Assembly: GCA_048595745.1 (NCBI GenBank)
Contig: CP184361.1
From: Aquipseudomonas alcaligenes_A
Lineage (GTDB): Bacteria > Pseudomonadota > Gammaproteobacteria > Pseudomonadales > Pseudomonadaceae
Reading direction: 5' to 3' (one strand)
Length of the DNA stretch: 64,000 nucleotides
Shown: positions 7,601 to 17,054 of the stretch, piece by piece
Layout: each line of letters begins with the position of its first letter
Numbering within the stretch: position 1 is the stretch's first letter
The notes under the pieces: generated by a model
The model's database searches: none
Told to the model about the DNA's origin: nothing
The model's input: the letters and a program-made list of their open reading frames with translations, nothing else
Program-made: the position numbers and the translations under genes

Positions 7601-9328
7601 ATGTCGCAGCAACGCCCGGCCGCCGATATCGCCCGCACGATTCTCGAAGGTTTCGACGACTATCGCGCGCACTTCCGCGAGATCACTAACGGTGCCCGTG
7701 CCCGCTTCGAGCAGGCCCTGTGGCAGGAGGCGCAGCGGGCCTCGGCGGCGCGGATCAACCTGTACGAGGAAAAGGTTGGCGAGGTGGTCGAGCGCCTGCG
7801 CCAGGCATTCAGCAGCGAGCAGCTGCTGGATATCGACCTGTGGCCGGTGGTGAAGAGCGCCTACATCCGGCTGATCGACCTGCGCAACGACGATGAGCTG
7901 GCCGAGACCTGGTACAACTCGATCTTCTGCGGGCTGTTCAGCCACGACAAGATCAGCGATGGCTGCATGTTCATCCACACCACCCGGCCTTCGCTGCGCT
8001 CGCATGAGCGCACGCCGCAGACCCGCAGCTACCAGCCGCGCGGCGATCTCAACCAGGCGCTGCGGCAGATCTTCACCGACTACAGCTACAGCGCGCCCTT
8101 CGAAGACCTGGAGCGCGACCTGGCCAAGCTGGAGCACCAACTGCGTGCCAACCTGCCGGACTGGGTGTGCAAGGACCAGGCGCTGACCATCGAGCTGTTC
8201 TCCTCGACCCTGTACCGCAACAAGGGCGCCTACCTGGTCGGTCGCATCTTCACCCCGGATGAGCAATGGCCGCTGGTGCTGCCACTGCTGCATCAGGAGG
8301 GCAAAGGCATCCAGATCGATACGCTGATCACCGATGAGGCGGAGGTCTCGATCATCTTCTCCTTCACCCGTTCCTATTTCATGGTGCGGGTGGACATCCC
8401 GGCGGAGTTCATCGGCTTTCTCAAGCGCATCCTGCCGGGCAAGCACATCGCCGAGCTGTACACCTCGATCGGCTTCTACAAGCACGGCAAGTCGGAGTTC
8501 TACCGCGCGCTGATCAACCACCTGGCCAGCACCGACGACAAGTTCGTCATGGCCCCCGGCGTGCGTGGCATGGTGATGAGCGTATTCACCCTGCCGGGCT
8601 TCAACACCGTGTTCAAGATCATCAAGGACCGCTTCTCGCCGTCCAAGACCATCGACCATGCCACGGTGATCGACCGCTATCGACTGGTCAAAAGCGTCGA
8701 CCGGGTCGGGCGCATGGCTGACACCCAGGAGTTCTCGGACTTCCGTTTCCCGCTGGCCAAGTTCGACCCCGAGTGCCTGGCCGAACTGCTGGAGGTGGCG
8801 CCTTCGACGGTGCAGATCGAGAACGGCGATACCGTGCTGATCCGCCACTGCTGGACCGAGCGGCGGATGATCCCGCTGAACATCTACCTGGAGCATGCCA
8901 ACGAGGTGCAGGTGAGGGAGGCGCTGGAGGACTACGGCCTGGCCATCAAGCAGCTGGCCGCCGCCAACATCTTCCCCGGTGACATGCTGCTGAAGAACTT
9001 CGGCGTCACCCGTCACGGCCGCGTGGTGTTCTATGACTACGACGAGATCAGCTACCTCACCGAGGTGAACTTCCGGCGCATCCCGCCGCCCCGTTACCCG
9101 GAAGACGAGATGGCCAGCGAACCCTGGTATTCGGTGGGGCCGAACGACGTGTTCCCCGAGGAGTTCCCGCGCTTCCTGTTCGGCGATGTCGCCCAGCGCC
9201 GCCTGTTCAACCAGCTGCACGGCGATCTCTACGACGCCGACTACTGGAAAGGGCTGCAGGAGGCGATCCGCGCGGGCAAGGTGATCGATGTATTTCCCTA
9301 CCGGCGTAAGGCCGACCTGATCGTCTAA
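7601..9328 (+). CDS. aceK: Isocitrate dehydrogenase kinase/phosphatase AceK
   Basis: Bifunctional enzyme that phosphorylates and dephosphorylates isocitrate dehydrogenase, switching carbon between the TCA cycle and the glyoxylate shunt. The product is 575 residues from the ATG at 7601 (MSQQRPAADIARTILEGF), the normal AceK size; the frame is open further upstream but the family begins here. The N-terminal regulatory half is followed by the kinase-like half. The ATP loop APGVRGMVMSVFTLPGF falls near residue 315-330, and the catalytic region FPGDMLLKNFGVTRHGRVVFYDYDE near residue 455-480 holds the Asp/Asn metal residues. It stands alone here, away from aceA or icd, as is common in Pseudomonas. 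Confidence 0.96.
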   Translation: MSQQRPAADIARTILEGFDDYRAHFREITNGARARFEQALWQEAQRASAARINLYEEKVGEVVERLRQAFSSEQLLDIDLWPVVKSAYIRLIDLRNDDELAETWYNSIFCGLFSHDKISDGCMFIHTTRPSLRSHERTPQTRSYQPRGDLNQALRQIFTDYSYSAPFEDLERDLAKLEHQLRANLPDWVCKDQALTIELFSSTLYRNKGAYLVGRIFTPDEQWPLVLPLLHQEGKGIQIDTLITDEAEVSIIFSFTRSYFMVRVDIPAEFIGFLKRILPGKHIAELYTSIGFYKHGKSEFYRALINHLASTDDKFVMAPGVRGMVMSVFTLPGFNTVFKIIKDRFSPSKTIDHATVIDRYRLVKSVDRVGRMADTQEFSDFRFPLAKFDPECLAELLEVAPSTVQIENGDTVLIRHCWTERRMIPLNIYLEHANEVQVREALEDYGLAIKQLAAANIFPGDMLLKNFGVTRHGRVVFYDYDEISYLTEVNFRRIPPPRYPEDEMASEPWYSVGPNDVFPEEFPRFLFGDVAQRRLFNQLHGDLYDADYWKGLQEAIRAGKVIDVFPYRRKADLIV

Positions 9329-9465
9329 GGCGCTCTGACCGCCTGTCGGGTGGGTTGAGTGGTGGTGATGGCCTTGTGCTGTTTTGGCACGGATGTGCTA
9401 GACAGAATAAGTGTAAGGCCTGGAAGTCATAACCACCTTTCAACCTCCCCAAGGACGGTCTGTCT

Positions 9466-11031
9466 ATGCGTCAGAACCTGCCCGTTACACAGCGTGAGCG
9501 CACTTTTACCGATGCCGAACGCCTGATTTCCACTACCGACCTCAACAGCACCATCACCTATGCCAACGATGCGTTCGTGGCCATCAGCGGCTTCTCGCGT
9601 GAAGAGCTAATTGGCCAACCGCATAACATCGTGCGCCATCCGGACATGCCTCCCGGTGTGTTTGCGCACATGTGGGAGACGGTCAAGCAGGGCAAGCCGT
9701 GGATGGGGATCGTCAAGAACCGTTGCAAGAATGGTGATCACTATTGGGTCAGCGCCTATGTCACGCCCATCTATGAGAATGGCAGGCTGGTGGGCTACGA
9801 GTCGGTGCGCTCGGTGCCGAGCGAGGCACAGAAGCGCCGTGCCGAGGCACTCTATGCGCGCTTGCGCGCAGGCAAGCCGCCGGTGCCGATGATCGAGTAC
9901 TGGACCCATGACATCCTCGGTTCATGGCCGCTGATACTGGCTGGCCTGGTCATCCTTGCCGGGCATTGGGTGCTGAGCGGGCCGTGGCTGCTGGCATTCA
10001 TCTTTGCCGTGTTGTTCGCGCTGGGCTCCTATCAGCTGTACAGCAAGCGTCAGCTCATCCGGCGTACGCTGGCGGAGCATCCCAAGGCTTTTACCAGCGC
10101 GCTGGTGGCCCTGACCTACAGCGACAACCGCGGTGCTCAGGCGCTGCTGGACATGGCCATGATCAGCGAAGAAGCGCGCCTGCAGACCGCATTGACGCGT
10201 CTCGAGGACGCCGGCGAGAACGTGCGCCAGCGCGCTGCCCAGTCTGCCGAGCTGTCGCGCTCCGGTGCGGAGTTGCTGGAGCAGCAGCGCAACGAAACGG
10301 ACCAGTCGGCCACCGCCATCAACCAGATGGCGGCGACCATTCAGGAGGTGGCGCACAACGTGCAGAACACTTCCCATGCGGCCGAGGAGGCGGATCGCCT
10401 CGCCCTGCAGGGGCGTGACCTGGCCGGTGGCAGTCTGAACGCCATGCAGCAGATGGCCGATGCGGTGCATGAGATTGGCCAGGCGGTGAACGAGCTGGCG
10501 GTTTCGACCCAGTCCATCGGCAGTGTCGCCGATGTGATCACCTCCATCGCCGAGCAGACCAACCTGCTGGCGCTCAACGCCGCCATCGAGGCAGCGCGTG
10601 CCGGCGAGCAGGGCAGGGGGTTCGCCGTGGTGGCCGATGAGGTGCGGGCCCTGGCTGGGCGCACCCGTGAATCCACGGAGCAGATTCATCAGATCATCTC
10701 CTCGCTGCGCAGCGGTGCGGACAAGGCCGTGCTTACAGCCAGCCGTGGCGAGGATATCTCCAGGGACAGCGTGGGCAGTGTCGAGGCGGTGCGTGAGGCT
10801 CTGGACGGTATCAGTCAGGCGGTCAGTCGCATCACCGGCATGAGCCAGCAGATGGCCGCGGCGTCCGAGCAACAGGCGCATGTCGCCGAGGACATCAGTC
10901 GGCAGATCACCCGCATCGCCCAGCTCTCCGACCACAGTGCCATGCAGGCGCAGCAGGGGGTGGGTATCAGCCAGGAACTGGAACAGATGGCGGAGTACCT
11001 GCACAGCCTGGCGGAGCGCTTCAACCGCTGA
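9466..11031 (+). CDS. aer: Aerotaxis receptor Aer (PAS-MCP)
   Basis: Redox/oxygen chemoreceptor of 521 residues. An N-terminal FAD-type PAS domain (about residues 20-115) contains NSTITYANDAFVAISGFSREELIGQPHNIVRHP, written here only as the family's start and end region. A hydrophobic hairpin of two helices at about 155-190 anchors it to the inner membrane. The C-terminal half is a methyl-accepting signalling domain whose tip reads EQTNLLALNAAIEAARAGEQ followed by GRGFAVVADEVR. There is no periplasmic sensing domain, which separates Aer from transmembrane sugar or amino-acid MCPs. The ribosome site is AAGGA before the ATG. It is monocistronic and near no other chemotaxis gene. Confidence 0.92.
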   Translation: MRQNLPVTQRERTFTDAERLISTTDLNSTITYANDAFVAISGFSREELIGQPHNIVRHPDMPPGVFAHMWETVKQGKPWMGIVKNRCKNGDHYWVSAYVTPIYENGRLVGYESVRSVPSEAQKRRAEALYARLRAGKPPVPMIEYWTHDILGSWPLILAGLVILAGHWVLSGPWLLAFIFAVLFALGSYQLYSKRQLIRRTLAEHPKAFTSALVALTYSDNRGAQALLDMAMISEEARLQTALTRLEDAGENVRQRAAQSAELSRSGAELLEQQRNETDQSATAINQMAATIQEVAHNVQNTSHAAEEADRLALQGRDLAGGSLNAMQQMADAVHEIGQAVNELAVSTQSIGSVADVITSIAEQTNLLALNAAIEAARAGEQGRGFAVVADEVRALAGRTRESTEQIHQIISSLRSGADKAVLTASRGEDISRDSVGSVEAVREALDGISQAVSRITGMSQQMAAASEQQAHVAEDISRQITRIAQLSDHSAMQAQQGVGISQELEQMAEYLHSLAERFNR

Positions 11032-11073
11032 ACCGGGCGCTGTGGCACACTGCGCGCCCGGAGGAATGCCGTC

Positions 11074-11661
11074 ATGTCCCGAGCGCGCTGCGAGCGCTGC
11101 GCCCGCCCGCTAAGCCACTGTCTTTGTCATCTGATTCCATGCCTGCCCAGCCGCACCCGGGTGCTGATCCTGCAGCACCCGGATGAGGTGGGGCACGCGC
11201 TGAACACTGCGCGCCTGGCGGCGCTGGGTCTGATTAATGCCGAATTGCGGACGGGTGAAGTGTTCGCCGATCTGTCGTTCGATCCCGCCTACCGTGCCTG
11301 CCTGCTATTTCCGGGCGAGGCGGCACAACCCCTGCCGCTGATACAACCGCCGGATGATGAGCGCCCCTTGCTGCTGGTGGTGCCTGATGGCACCTGGCGC
11401 AAGGCGCGCAAGCTGTTGCACCTCAACCCTGTGCTGGCGTCTTTGCCGCGAGTCTGCCTGCCTTCGGGCCTCCGCTCGCGCTACCGCCTGCGCAAGGCTC
11501 CCGCCGAGGGTGCGCTGGCGACCATCGAGGCCATAGCCGTGGCGCTGGAGCTGCAGGAAGGGAGGTGCTTTGCCGAGCTGTTACGCCCCTTCGAGGCACT
11601 GATCGAAGGGCAGATAGCGGCGATGGGGGCGGAGATCTACCAGCGCAATCATGGTGACTAG
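11074..11661 (+). CDS. tapT: DTW-domain tRNA-uridine aminocarboxypropyltransferase
   Basis: Probable enzyme installing acp3U on tRNA (TapT/YfiP family) using S-adenosylmethionine; 195 residues. The N-terminus has a zinc-type cluster (CERCARPLSHCLC), and the family DxTW motif appears in VPDGTWRKARKL near residue 108. A second conserved stretch is SRYRLRKAP. The gene converges with lapC, and the two stop codons overlap by 4 bases, so there is no room for a terminator between them. Family membership is clear; the exact modified position is inferred from characterised homologues. Confidence 0.82.
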   Translation: MSRARCERCARPLSHCLCHLIPCLPSRTRVLILQHPDEVGHALNTARLAALGLINAELRTGEVFADLSFDPAYRACLLFPGEAAQPLPLIQPPDDERPLLLVVPDGTWRKARKLLHLNPVLASLPRVCLPSGLRSRYRLRKAPAEGALATIEAIAVALELQEGRCFAELLRPFEALIEGQIAAMGAEIYQRNHGD

Positions 11662-13016
11662 CGTTCGCGCATGGCCTCGGAGCGGGCCTTGAGTACTGGC
11701 TTGAGCAGGTAGTCGAGCACGCTCTTCTCGCCGGTGACGATATCCACCGTAGCGACCATGCCCGGGATGATCAGCAGTGGATGCTCGTCACTGCCCAGGT
11801 GGCTTTTGTCCGTGCGCACCTGGATCAGATAGAAGCTGTTGCCTTCCTCGTCGGTGATGGTGTCGGCGCTGATTACCTCCAGCTTGGCCTTGAGTCCGCC
11901 GTAGATGGTGTAGTCGTAGGCGGTGAACTTGACCATGGCTTTCTGGCCGGGGTGCAGGAAGGCCACGTCCTGTGGGCGGATGCGGGCCTCGATCAGCAGG
12001 TTGTCTTCCAGCGGGACCACCTCGACCATGGGGTCGCCGGGCTGGACCACACCGCCGATGGTGTTGACCTTCAGCAGCTTGATCACGCCATACACCGGCG
12101 AGCTGATCGTGGTGCGGCTGACCCGGTCCTCGATGGCGACGCTGGTGGAGGTGATTTTGGTCAGCTCGGTACGAACTTCGTTGAGCTCCTTCAGCGCCTC
12201 GGTGCGGAAGATCAGATTCGACTCGTTGAGCTTGCTTTCGATCTCCTGCATGGCCGACTCGGCCCTTGGGATGGCCAGATTGGTGGCCTCCAGCGAGCCG
12301 CGCATTTCTACCGCGCTGCGGCGCAGGCGCAGGATTTCCACCTCGGAAATGGCGCCGGAGCCCACCAGCGGCTGCGACATGTTCAGTTCCTGCTGGATCA
12401 GCCCCAGGCTGGAGCGGTACTGCTGGGCCTTGGCACGGAACTCGGCGAGCTCCTGGGTTTTCTGCCGCAACTGCTCCTTGAGGGTGTTCTGCTCACTGTC
12501 GAGCCGCTGCTGGCGTGAGCGGTACAGAGCCATCTCGTCTTCGGCCAGCTGTGGTGCCTGCTTCACCAGGTCATCCGGCAGGGCCAGGGGGCGGCCTTCG
12601 GCCTCGGCGCTCAGGCGTTCGACGCGGGCCAGCAGGGCTAGACGATCGGCTTCGGTCTCGCCCTTGTTGGAGATGAAGCGGGTCGCATCCAGGCGCAGCA
12701 GTACATCGCCCTTGTTCACCACCTGTCCCTCGCGCACGAAGATCTCGGTGACGATGCCGCCTTCCAGGTTCTGGATGACCTGTATCTTGCTGGAGGGAAT
12801 CGCCTTGCCCTCGCCGGTGGTGACCTCCTCCAGCACGGCGAACTTGGCCCAGACCAACGCGGCAATGAGGCAGGCGCTGACCGACCATACGGTGGCGCGG
12901 GCCAGCCAGGGTGAATCTTCGAGGATGGCGCCGTCCACCTCGGGCATGAACTCGGTGTCCTGCTTCTCGCGCTTCAGGCTGCTGAAGTAGTCACGCAGGG
13001 ATTGGGCTAGCTCCAT
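11658..13016 (-). CDS. lapC: Type I secretion membrane-fusion protein LapC
   Basis: HlyD-family periplasmic adaptor linking the ABC transporter LapB to the outer-membrane channel LapE; 452 residues. There is a short cytoplasmic N-terminus and a single membrane helix at about residues 43-62 (ATVWSVSACLIAALVWAKFA). A biotinyl-lipoyl-like hairpin follows (QVIQNLEGGIVTEIFVREGQ), then a long coiled-coil at about 130-290. The C-terminal HlyD signature includes SPVYGVIKLLKVNTIGGVV and PGMVATVDIVTGEKSVLDYL. It is the last gene of lapEBC, 12 bp after lapB, and serves the adhesin encoded divergently. Confidence 0.92.
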   Translation of the reverse strand: MELAQSLRDYFSSLKREKQDTEFMPEVDGAILEDSPWLARATVWSVSACLIAALVWAKFAVLEEVTTGEGKAIPSSKIQVIQNLEGGIVTEIFVREGQVVNKGDVLLRLDATRFISNKGETEADRLALLARVERLSAEAEGRPLALPDDLVKQAPQLAEDEMALYRSRQQRLDSEQNTLKEQLRQKTQELAEFRAKAQQYRSSLGLIQQELNMSQPLVGSGAISEVEILRLRRSAVEMRGSLEATNLAIPRAESAMQEIESKLNESNLIFRTEALKELNEVRTELTKITSTSVAIEDRVSRTTISSPVYGVIKLLKVNTIGGVVQPGDPMVEVVPLEDNLLIEARIRPQDVAFLHPGQKAMVKFTAYDYTIYGGLKAKLEVISADTITDEEGNSFYLIQVRTDKSHLGSDEHPLLIIPGMVATVDIVTGEKSVLDYLLKPVLKARSEAMRER

Positions 13017-13028
13017 GAGGCACCTCCG

Positions 13029-15185
13029 CTACACGGCCGCCGGGCCGACACGCCCGCGCCGCAGGGCGTCGATCACCGCTTCCTTGGGGCCATCGGCGAC
13101 CACATGGCCGTAGTCCAGTACGATCAGGCGGTCGACCAGGCTGAGCATCGAGGAGCGATGGGTGATCAGCAGCAGGGTCTTGCCCTGGGACCAGCTCTGC
13201 AGGCGGTTGCGCAGGATGTCCTCGCTGGTGTTGTCCATGGCGCTGGTGGGCTCGTCCAGCAGCAGGATGGGCGGGTCGAGCAGCAGTGCGCGGGCCAGCA
13301 GAACCGCCTGCCGCTGGCCGCCAGAGAGCAGCTGGCCGCGCTCGCCGACGGGGCGATCGAAGCCCTGCGGGTGTTGGCGGGCGAGGTCGGTCACGCCGGT
13401 CAGCTCGGCCACTTCCAGCATGCGCGAGTCGCTGACATAGCGCGCGCCTAGCGTGAGGTTGTCGCGCAGGCTGCCGGACAGCAGGGGCAGGTCGTGGGCG
13501 ACGTAACCGATCTGGTGGCGCAGATCGGCAACGTCCAGTTGGCGCAGATCGAGGTTGTCGAGCAGGATCTGGCCCTCGCTCGGCGTGTAGAAGTTCATCA
13601 GCAGGCGGGCCAGGGTGCTCTTGCCCGAACCGCTGCGGCCGATGATCCCGACCCGCTCGCCAGCAGCCAGGCGCAGGTTGACCTTGTTCAGCGCCGGAGC
13701 GCTTTGGCCTGGGTAGCTGAAGCTGACCTGGCGAATATCCAGCGCGCCTTTCAGATGCGTGCGCTCCAGCGGCCGCTGATTGGCCTGGCGCTCCTGTGGC
13801 AATGCCATCAGAGCGTCGGTACTGGTCATGGTCAGTTGTGCCTGCTGGTAGCGGGTGATGAGCCCGGCGATCTGCCCCAGCGGCGCCAGCACCCGGCTAC
13901 CAAGCATGTAGCAGGCCACCAGGGCGCCAACGCTGAGGTGACCGGCGATGATGATGTAGACCCCCGAGACGATGGTGGCCATGCCGGCGAACTGCTGCAG
14001 GAACATGGTGCCGTTGGTGGCCAGGGCGGCGAGGAAGCGTGCATGGCTGTCCAGGCGGGTGAGGGCGCCGTGGGTCTTTTCCCAGCGATGCTGGCGCTCG
14101 CTTTCGGCGCTGCACGCCTTGAGCGTCTCCAGGCCGCCGAGCGTTTCGATCAGCAGGGCCTGGCGTTCGGCACCAAGCGCCAGGCTTTTCTGCACCGTAT
14201 CGCGCAGGCGTGCCTGGATGATCAGGGCGAAGATGGCGGTGATGGGGAAGGCCAGCAGCGGAATGATCACCAGCCAGCCGCCGAGCAGCCCGATGACCAC
14301 GATCATCAGCAAGGAGAAGGGCAGGTCGATCAGGCTGGTCAGGGTCACTGCGGTGAGAAACTCGCGTAGCCCCTGGAAGTCGTGGATGCTCTGCGCGAAG
14401 CCGCCGATGGTGGCCGGGCGAGAGGACATCGCCATGCCGGTGATGCGCTCGAATAGGGTGGCCGACAGCACCACGTCGGTCTTCTTGCCGGCAACATCCA
14501 GCAGGTAGGCGCGGAGCACGCGCAGCAGCAGCTCGAAGGCGGTACCGATGAACAGCCCGATGGCCAGCACCCAGAGCGTGGCGGTGGCCTGGTTGGGCAC
14601 CACCCGATCGTAGGTCTGCATCACGAATAGCGGCACCATCAGGCCCAGCAGGTTGATCAGCAGGCTGGCCAGCACCGCATCGGTATACAGCCAGCGCGAC
14701 AGCTTGAGGGTGTCGCGGAACCAGGCCTCGACCCTGGGCACCAGCGGCGTGCGGGCCTCTTCGAGTTCATGCTGCGGCTTGGCGAAGAAGGCCTGGCCGC
14801 TGTACTCGATATCGAGGTGCTCGCGATTGACCCACTGTTCGCCGCCATCGGCCTCGCACGGCAGGATCAGCAGCTGGTTCTTCGGTCCGATCTTGCGCAG
14901 CACTGCGCTGCGGCCGTCCTTGAGCAGGAGCAGCACGGGCAGGTTGAGCGGCGAGATGGCTTCCAGTGTGCGCCGCAGGACGCGACCTTGCAGGCCTGCC
15001 CTGGCAGCGGCGCGTGGCAACAGGTCTGCACTCAGTCGCTGCTCGGGCAGTGGCAGCCCTGCCGTCAGGCTGGCGCGGCTGGCGGAGCAATCGTGCAGGT
15101 TGCAAAGAATGAGCAGTCCGTCCAGCAGCGGGTCGTCGTGACTCTGCCGCTGGTCGTCGGAAGGTCTCCGTTCCATGGTGGTCAA
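13029..15185 (-). CDS. lapB: Type I secretion ABC transporter LapB
   Basis: Inner-membrane ATPase/permease that exports the LapA adhesin; 718 residues. The first 140 residues are a degenerate C39-like domain without the peptidase QxxxDC motif, as in adhesin exporters. The transmembrane region is about 165-430. The nucleotide-binding domain carries Walker A IGRSGSGKSTLARLL near 515, signature LSGGQRQAVLLARALL and Walker B PILLLDEPTSAMD. A TTG start at 15185 is 9 nt from AGGAG; an ATG at 15176 is the alternative. The gene lies between lapE and lapC on the same strand, and a strong palindrome lies in the lapE-lapB gap. Confidence 0.93.
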   Translation of the reverse strand: MTTMERRPSDDQRQSHDDPLLDGLLILCNLHDCSASRASLTAGLPLPEQRLSADLLPRAAARAGLQGRVLRRTLEAISPLNLPVLLLLKDGRSAVLRKIGPKNQLLILPCEADGGEQWVNREHLDIEYSGQAFFAKPQHELEEARTPLVPRVEAWFRDTLKLSRWLYTDAVLASLLINLLGLMVPLFVMQTYDRVVPNQATATLWVLAIGLFIGTAFELLLRVLRAYLLDVAGKKTDVVLSATLFERITGMAMSSRPATIGGFAQSIHDFQGLREFLTAVTLTSLIDLPFSLLMIVVIGLLGGWLVIIPLLAFPITAIFALIIQARLRDTVQKSLALGAERQALLIETLGGLETLKACSAESERQHRWEKTHGALTRLDSHARFLAALATNGTMFLQQFAGMATIVSGVYIIIAGHLSVGALVACYMLGSRVLAPLGQIAGLITRYQQAQLTMTSTDALMALPQERQANQRPLERTHLKGALDIRQVSFSYPGQSAPALNKVNLRLAAGERVGIIGRSGSGKSTLARLLMNFYTPSEGQILLDNLDLRQLDVADLRHQIGYVAHDLPLLSGSLRDNLTLGARYVSDSRMLEVAELTGVTDLARQHPQGFDRPVGERGQLLSGGQRQAVLLARALLLDPPILLLDEPTSAMDNTSEDILRNRLQSWSQGKTLLLITHRSSMLSLVDRLIVLDYGHVVADGPKEAVIDALRRGRVGPAAV

Positions 15186-15203
15186 GGGTCACTACTCCTG
15201 AGA

Positions 15204-15226
15204 GTTGCCCGGCCAGGCCGGGCAAC
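15204..15226. repeat. Long palindrome in the lapE-lapB gap
   Basis: GTTGCCCGGCC (15204-15214) and its exact complement (15216-15226) flank a single A. There is no T tract on either strand, so it is not a standard terminator. It could be an mRNA processing or stability hairpin that sets different levels of LapE and LapB, or a partial attenuator. Confidence 0.7.
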
Positions 15227-15239
15227 GTCTTCGCCGGTA

Positions 15240-16595
15240 CTACCTCATTTCCGGCAGGCGAGCCTCGCTCTTCACTTCGGTGAGGGCTACAGCTTCGGCC
15301 GGTACTACGACGTTCTGTTTCCTCAACAGCTCGCCCATGGCGGAGATGACGCGATACATGGAGAACTCTTCGGTGTAGCGCACTTCGGTGTAGCGGCGGT
15401 TGGCGGTGAAGAGTTCGTTTTCGCTGTCCAGCAGGTCCAGCAGGGTGCGCTGGCCGAGGCTGAACTGCTGTTGGTAGGCCTCACGCGAGCGCGCGGTGTA
15501 GTCGGCGTAGTCGCGCGCCTTGGGTGTCTGCATGCGCGCGTTTTCCATCGCGTTCCAGGCCAGCGCGAGGTTCTCGTTGAGGACTCGCAGGGCGTTGTTA
15601 CGGATGTCCATCGACTGGTTGATCTTGTGCGCGGCGCCCTGCAGGCGGGCCTTGTCGCGCATGCCGTTGAACAGGTTGTAGTTCATCACCACGGCGGCGC
15701 GCCAGGTGTTGTAGTGGCCCTCATCGCCTTGCACGTTATTGTCGGCGCTGGTGGCCAGTTCGAGGTCGAAGCGCGGATAGAAGGGGGCCTTGGCCACTTC
15801 ATACTGCTTCTCGGCGGCATACACATCGGCCTGGGCGGACTTCAGATAGGGGTTGTTATCCATCACCGTCTGCCGGGCCAGTTCGATGTTTTCGGGCACT
15901 TCGCCCTTTACCGATGCCGGCTGTTCCAGTTCGTCCGGCAGGCGCCCGGTGGCACTGAAGAAGTTGGCCTCGGCATCGGCCAGGTTGACCTCTTCGGTGT
16001 ACAGGTTGTTGGCTGCCAGGGCCAGGCGGGCTTCGGATTGGTCGAGGTCGGCTGTGCTGCCAACACCGCGCTCGCTACGCAGCTTGATCTGGTCGTTGAC
16101 GCGCTCGTGGGCCTGCAGGTTGTTCCTGGCCAGGGCCACCATTTCGCGCCGCTTGAGTACTTCCAGGTAAACCTCGACGGTACGCAGAGCGAGGCTCTCA
16201 GCAGTGCCTTGGATGTAGTAAGCGCGTGAGTTCACGGTGGCCTCGGTGCGGGCCACCTCGTTAGGGGTATTGAAGCCATCGAACAGCATCTGCCGCAGCC
16301 GCAGTTCGGCGTCGCTGTAGTTGAGGGTTTCCTTGTTGTGGTCGCCCAGTGCGCGGGTGCTTGGGCTGTCGGTCTGCTCGCGGCCATAGCCGGCAATCAG
16401 ATCGACGGTGGGCAGGTAGCCACCTTTAGCCACTTTCACATCCTCGTCCGCCGAAAGACGGTCGTTCACGCTGGCATGCAGTTCGGGATGGTTGTCGACG
16501 GTGCTTTGGATGGCCTCGGACAGTGTCATTGCCTGCGCCTGGGAGCAGGCGACAGCTAGCACAATGGCGCTGTAGAGCGGTTTGAGAACGCGCAT
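15240..16595 (-). CDS. lapE: TolC-family outer-membrane channel LapE
   Basis: Outer-membrane exit duct of the Lap type I secretion system; 451 residues. A Sec signal peptide is visible (MRVLKPLYSAIVLAVACSQA, cleavage near AQA/MTLSEA). The mature protein shows the two-fold repeat of TolC coiled-coil and barrel segments: ...TVDNHPELHAS near the start and an equivalent VMDNNPYLKSAQADVYAA at the second half. LGQRTLLDLLDSENELFTA is a typical TolC signature near residue 385. It is the first gene of lapEBC and reads away from lapA across a 459-bp AT-richer region that must hold both promoters. Confidence 0.92.
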   Translation of the reverse strand: MRVLKPLYSAIVLAVACSQAQAMTLSEAIQSTVDNHPELHASVNDRLSADEDVKVAKGGYLPTVDLIAGYGREQTDSPSTRALGDHNKETLNYSDAELRLRQMLFDGFNTPNEVARTEATVNSRAYYIQGTAESLALRTVEVYLEVLKRREMVALARNNLQAHERVNDQIKLRSERGVGSTADLDQSEARLALAANNLYTEEVNLADAEANFFSATGRLPDELEQPASVKGEVPENIELARQTVMDNNPYLKSAQADVYAAEKQYEVAKAPFYPRFDLELATSADNNVQGDEGHYNTWRAAVVMNYNLFNGMRDKARLQGAAHKINQSMDIRNNALRVLNENLALAWNAMENARMQTPKARDYADYTARSREAYQQQFSLGQRTLLDLLDSENELFTANRRYTEVRYTEEFSMYRVISAMGELLRKQNVVVPAEAVALTEVKSEARLPEMR

Positions 16596-17054
16596 GAGGT
16601 TTTCTCCTTATTTGTATGCTCGGTTCCTGTCGCCAATTTTTTGTCGATTTTTGCCTGGTCAGGCGTTTCAGGCCTTTACCATCACAGCTAAGAACATCCT
16701 TCAGCGTAGCTAAGAAAAAATCGGCACAAGATTTATGAGAAAAAAGTCTTATGCACTCTGTGAGATCGGGCACATTGTTTCCTCCGTAAGCCGCGAAAAA
16801 CGGGGCTTCTAGGCGTTTTTGCAGATAAGACGGTCGGTCAATCGCAGTTTTGAGAATAAGGGGCGGGGATGTTTCTGATGGAGTAGGTCGGTGCGGTCAG
16901 GGCGACATTTTTTTGTCGCGGTACGAGTTTTGCGCATGTGCACCGTTCGTTTCACCAGTTCTTTCTTCGCATGAAATCCCGGATTCGAAAGGTGAGTTGG
17001 CCCTTTTGAAACGTGTCGGCGGTGGTCGGCAGCTGTAGTGCGGAGGAAGGAATC
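16596..17054. promoter_or_regulatory. Divergent lapE/lapA control region
   Basis: A 459-bp gene-free, AT-richer stretch. It holds a direct repeat AGCTAAGAA (16686-16694 and 16708-16716, 22 bp apart). It also holds an inverted repeat GCGACA/TGTCGC around six T residues (16902-16907 and 16914-16919), and the string TTTTTTGTCG twice (16637-16646 and 16909-16918). The lapA ribosome site GGAGGA lies just before the ATG. I found no convincing sigma-54 promoter and no clear FleQ box. An imperfect GTCAAT...TTTTGAG near 16836-16855 is too loose to call. Confidence 0.6.

Noticed and set aside
5980..7638. 552-residue frame antisense to dctA
   Set aside because: Composition is Gln/His/Gly-rich without domain pattern and it lies wholly opposite a certain gene.
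9388..9406. Sigma-54-like TGGCACGGATGTGCTA upstream of aer
   Set aside because: The GG-to-GC spacing is one base too short, which normally abolishes RpoN recognition.
16836..16855. Possible FleQ site GTCAAT...TTTTGAG upstream of lapA
   Set aside because: Arms are imperfect and the spacing is too long for the usual FleQ box.
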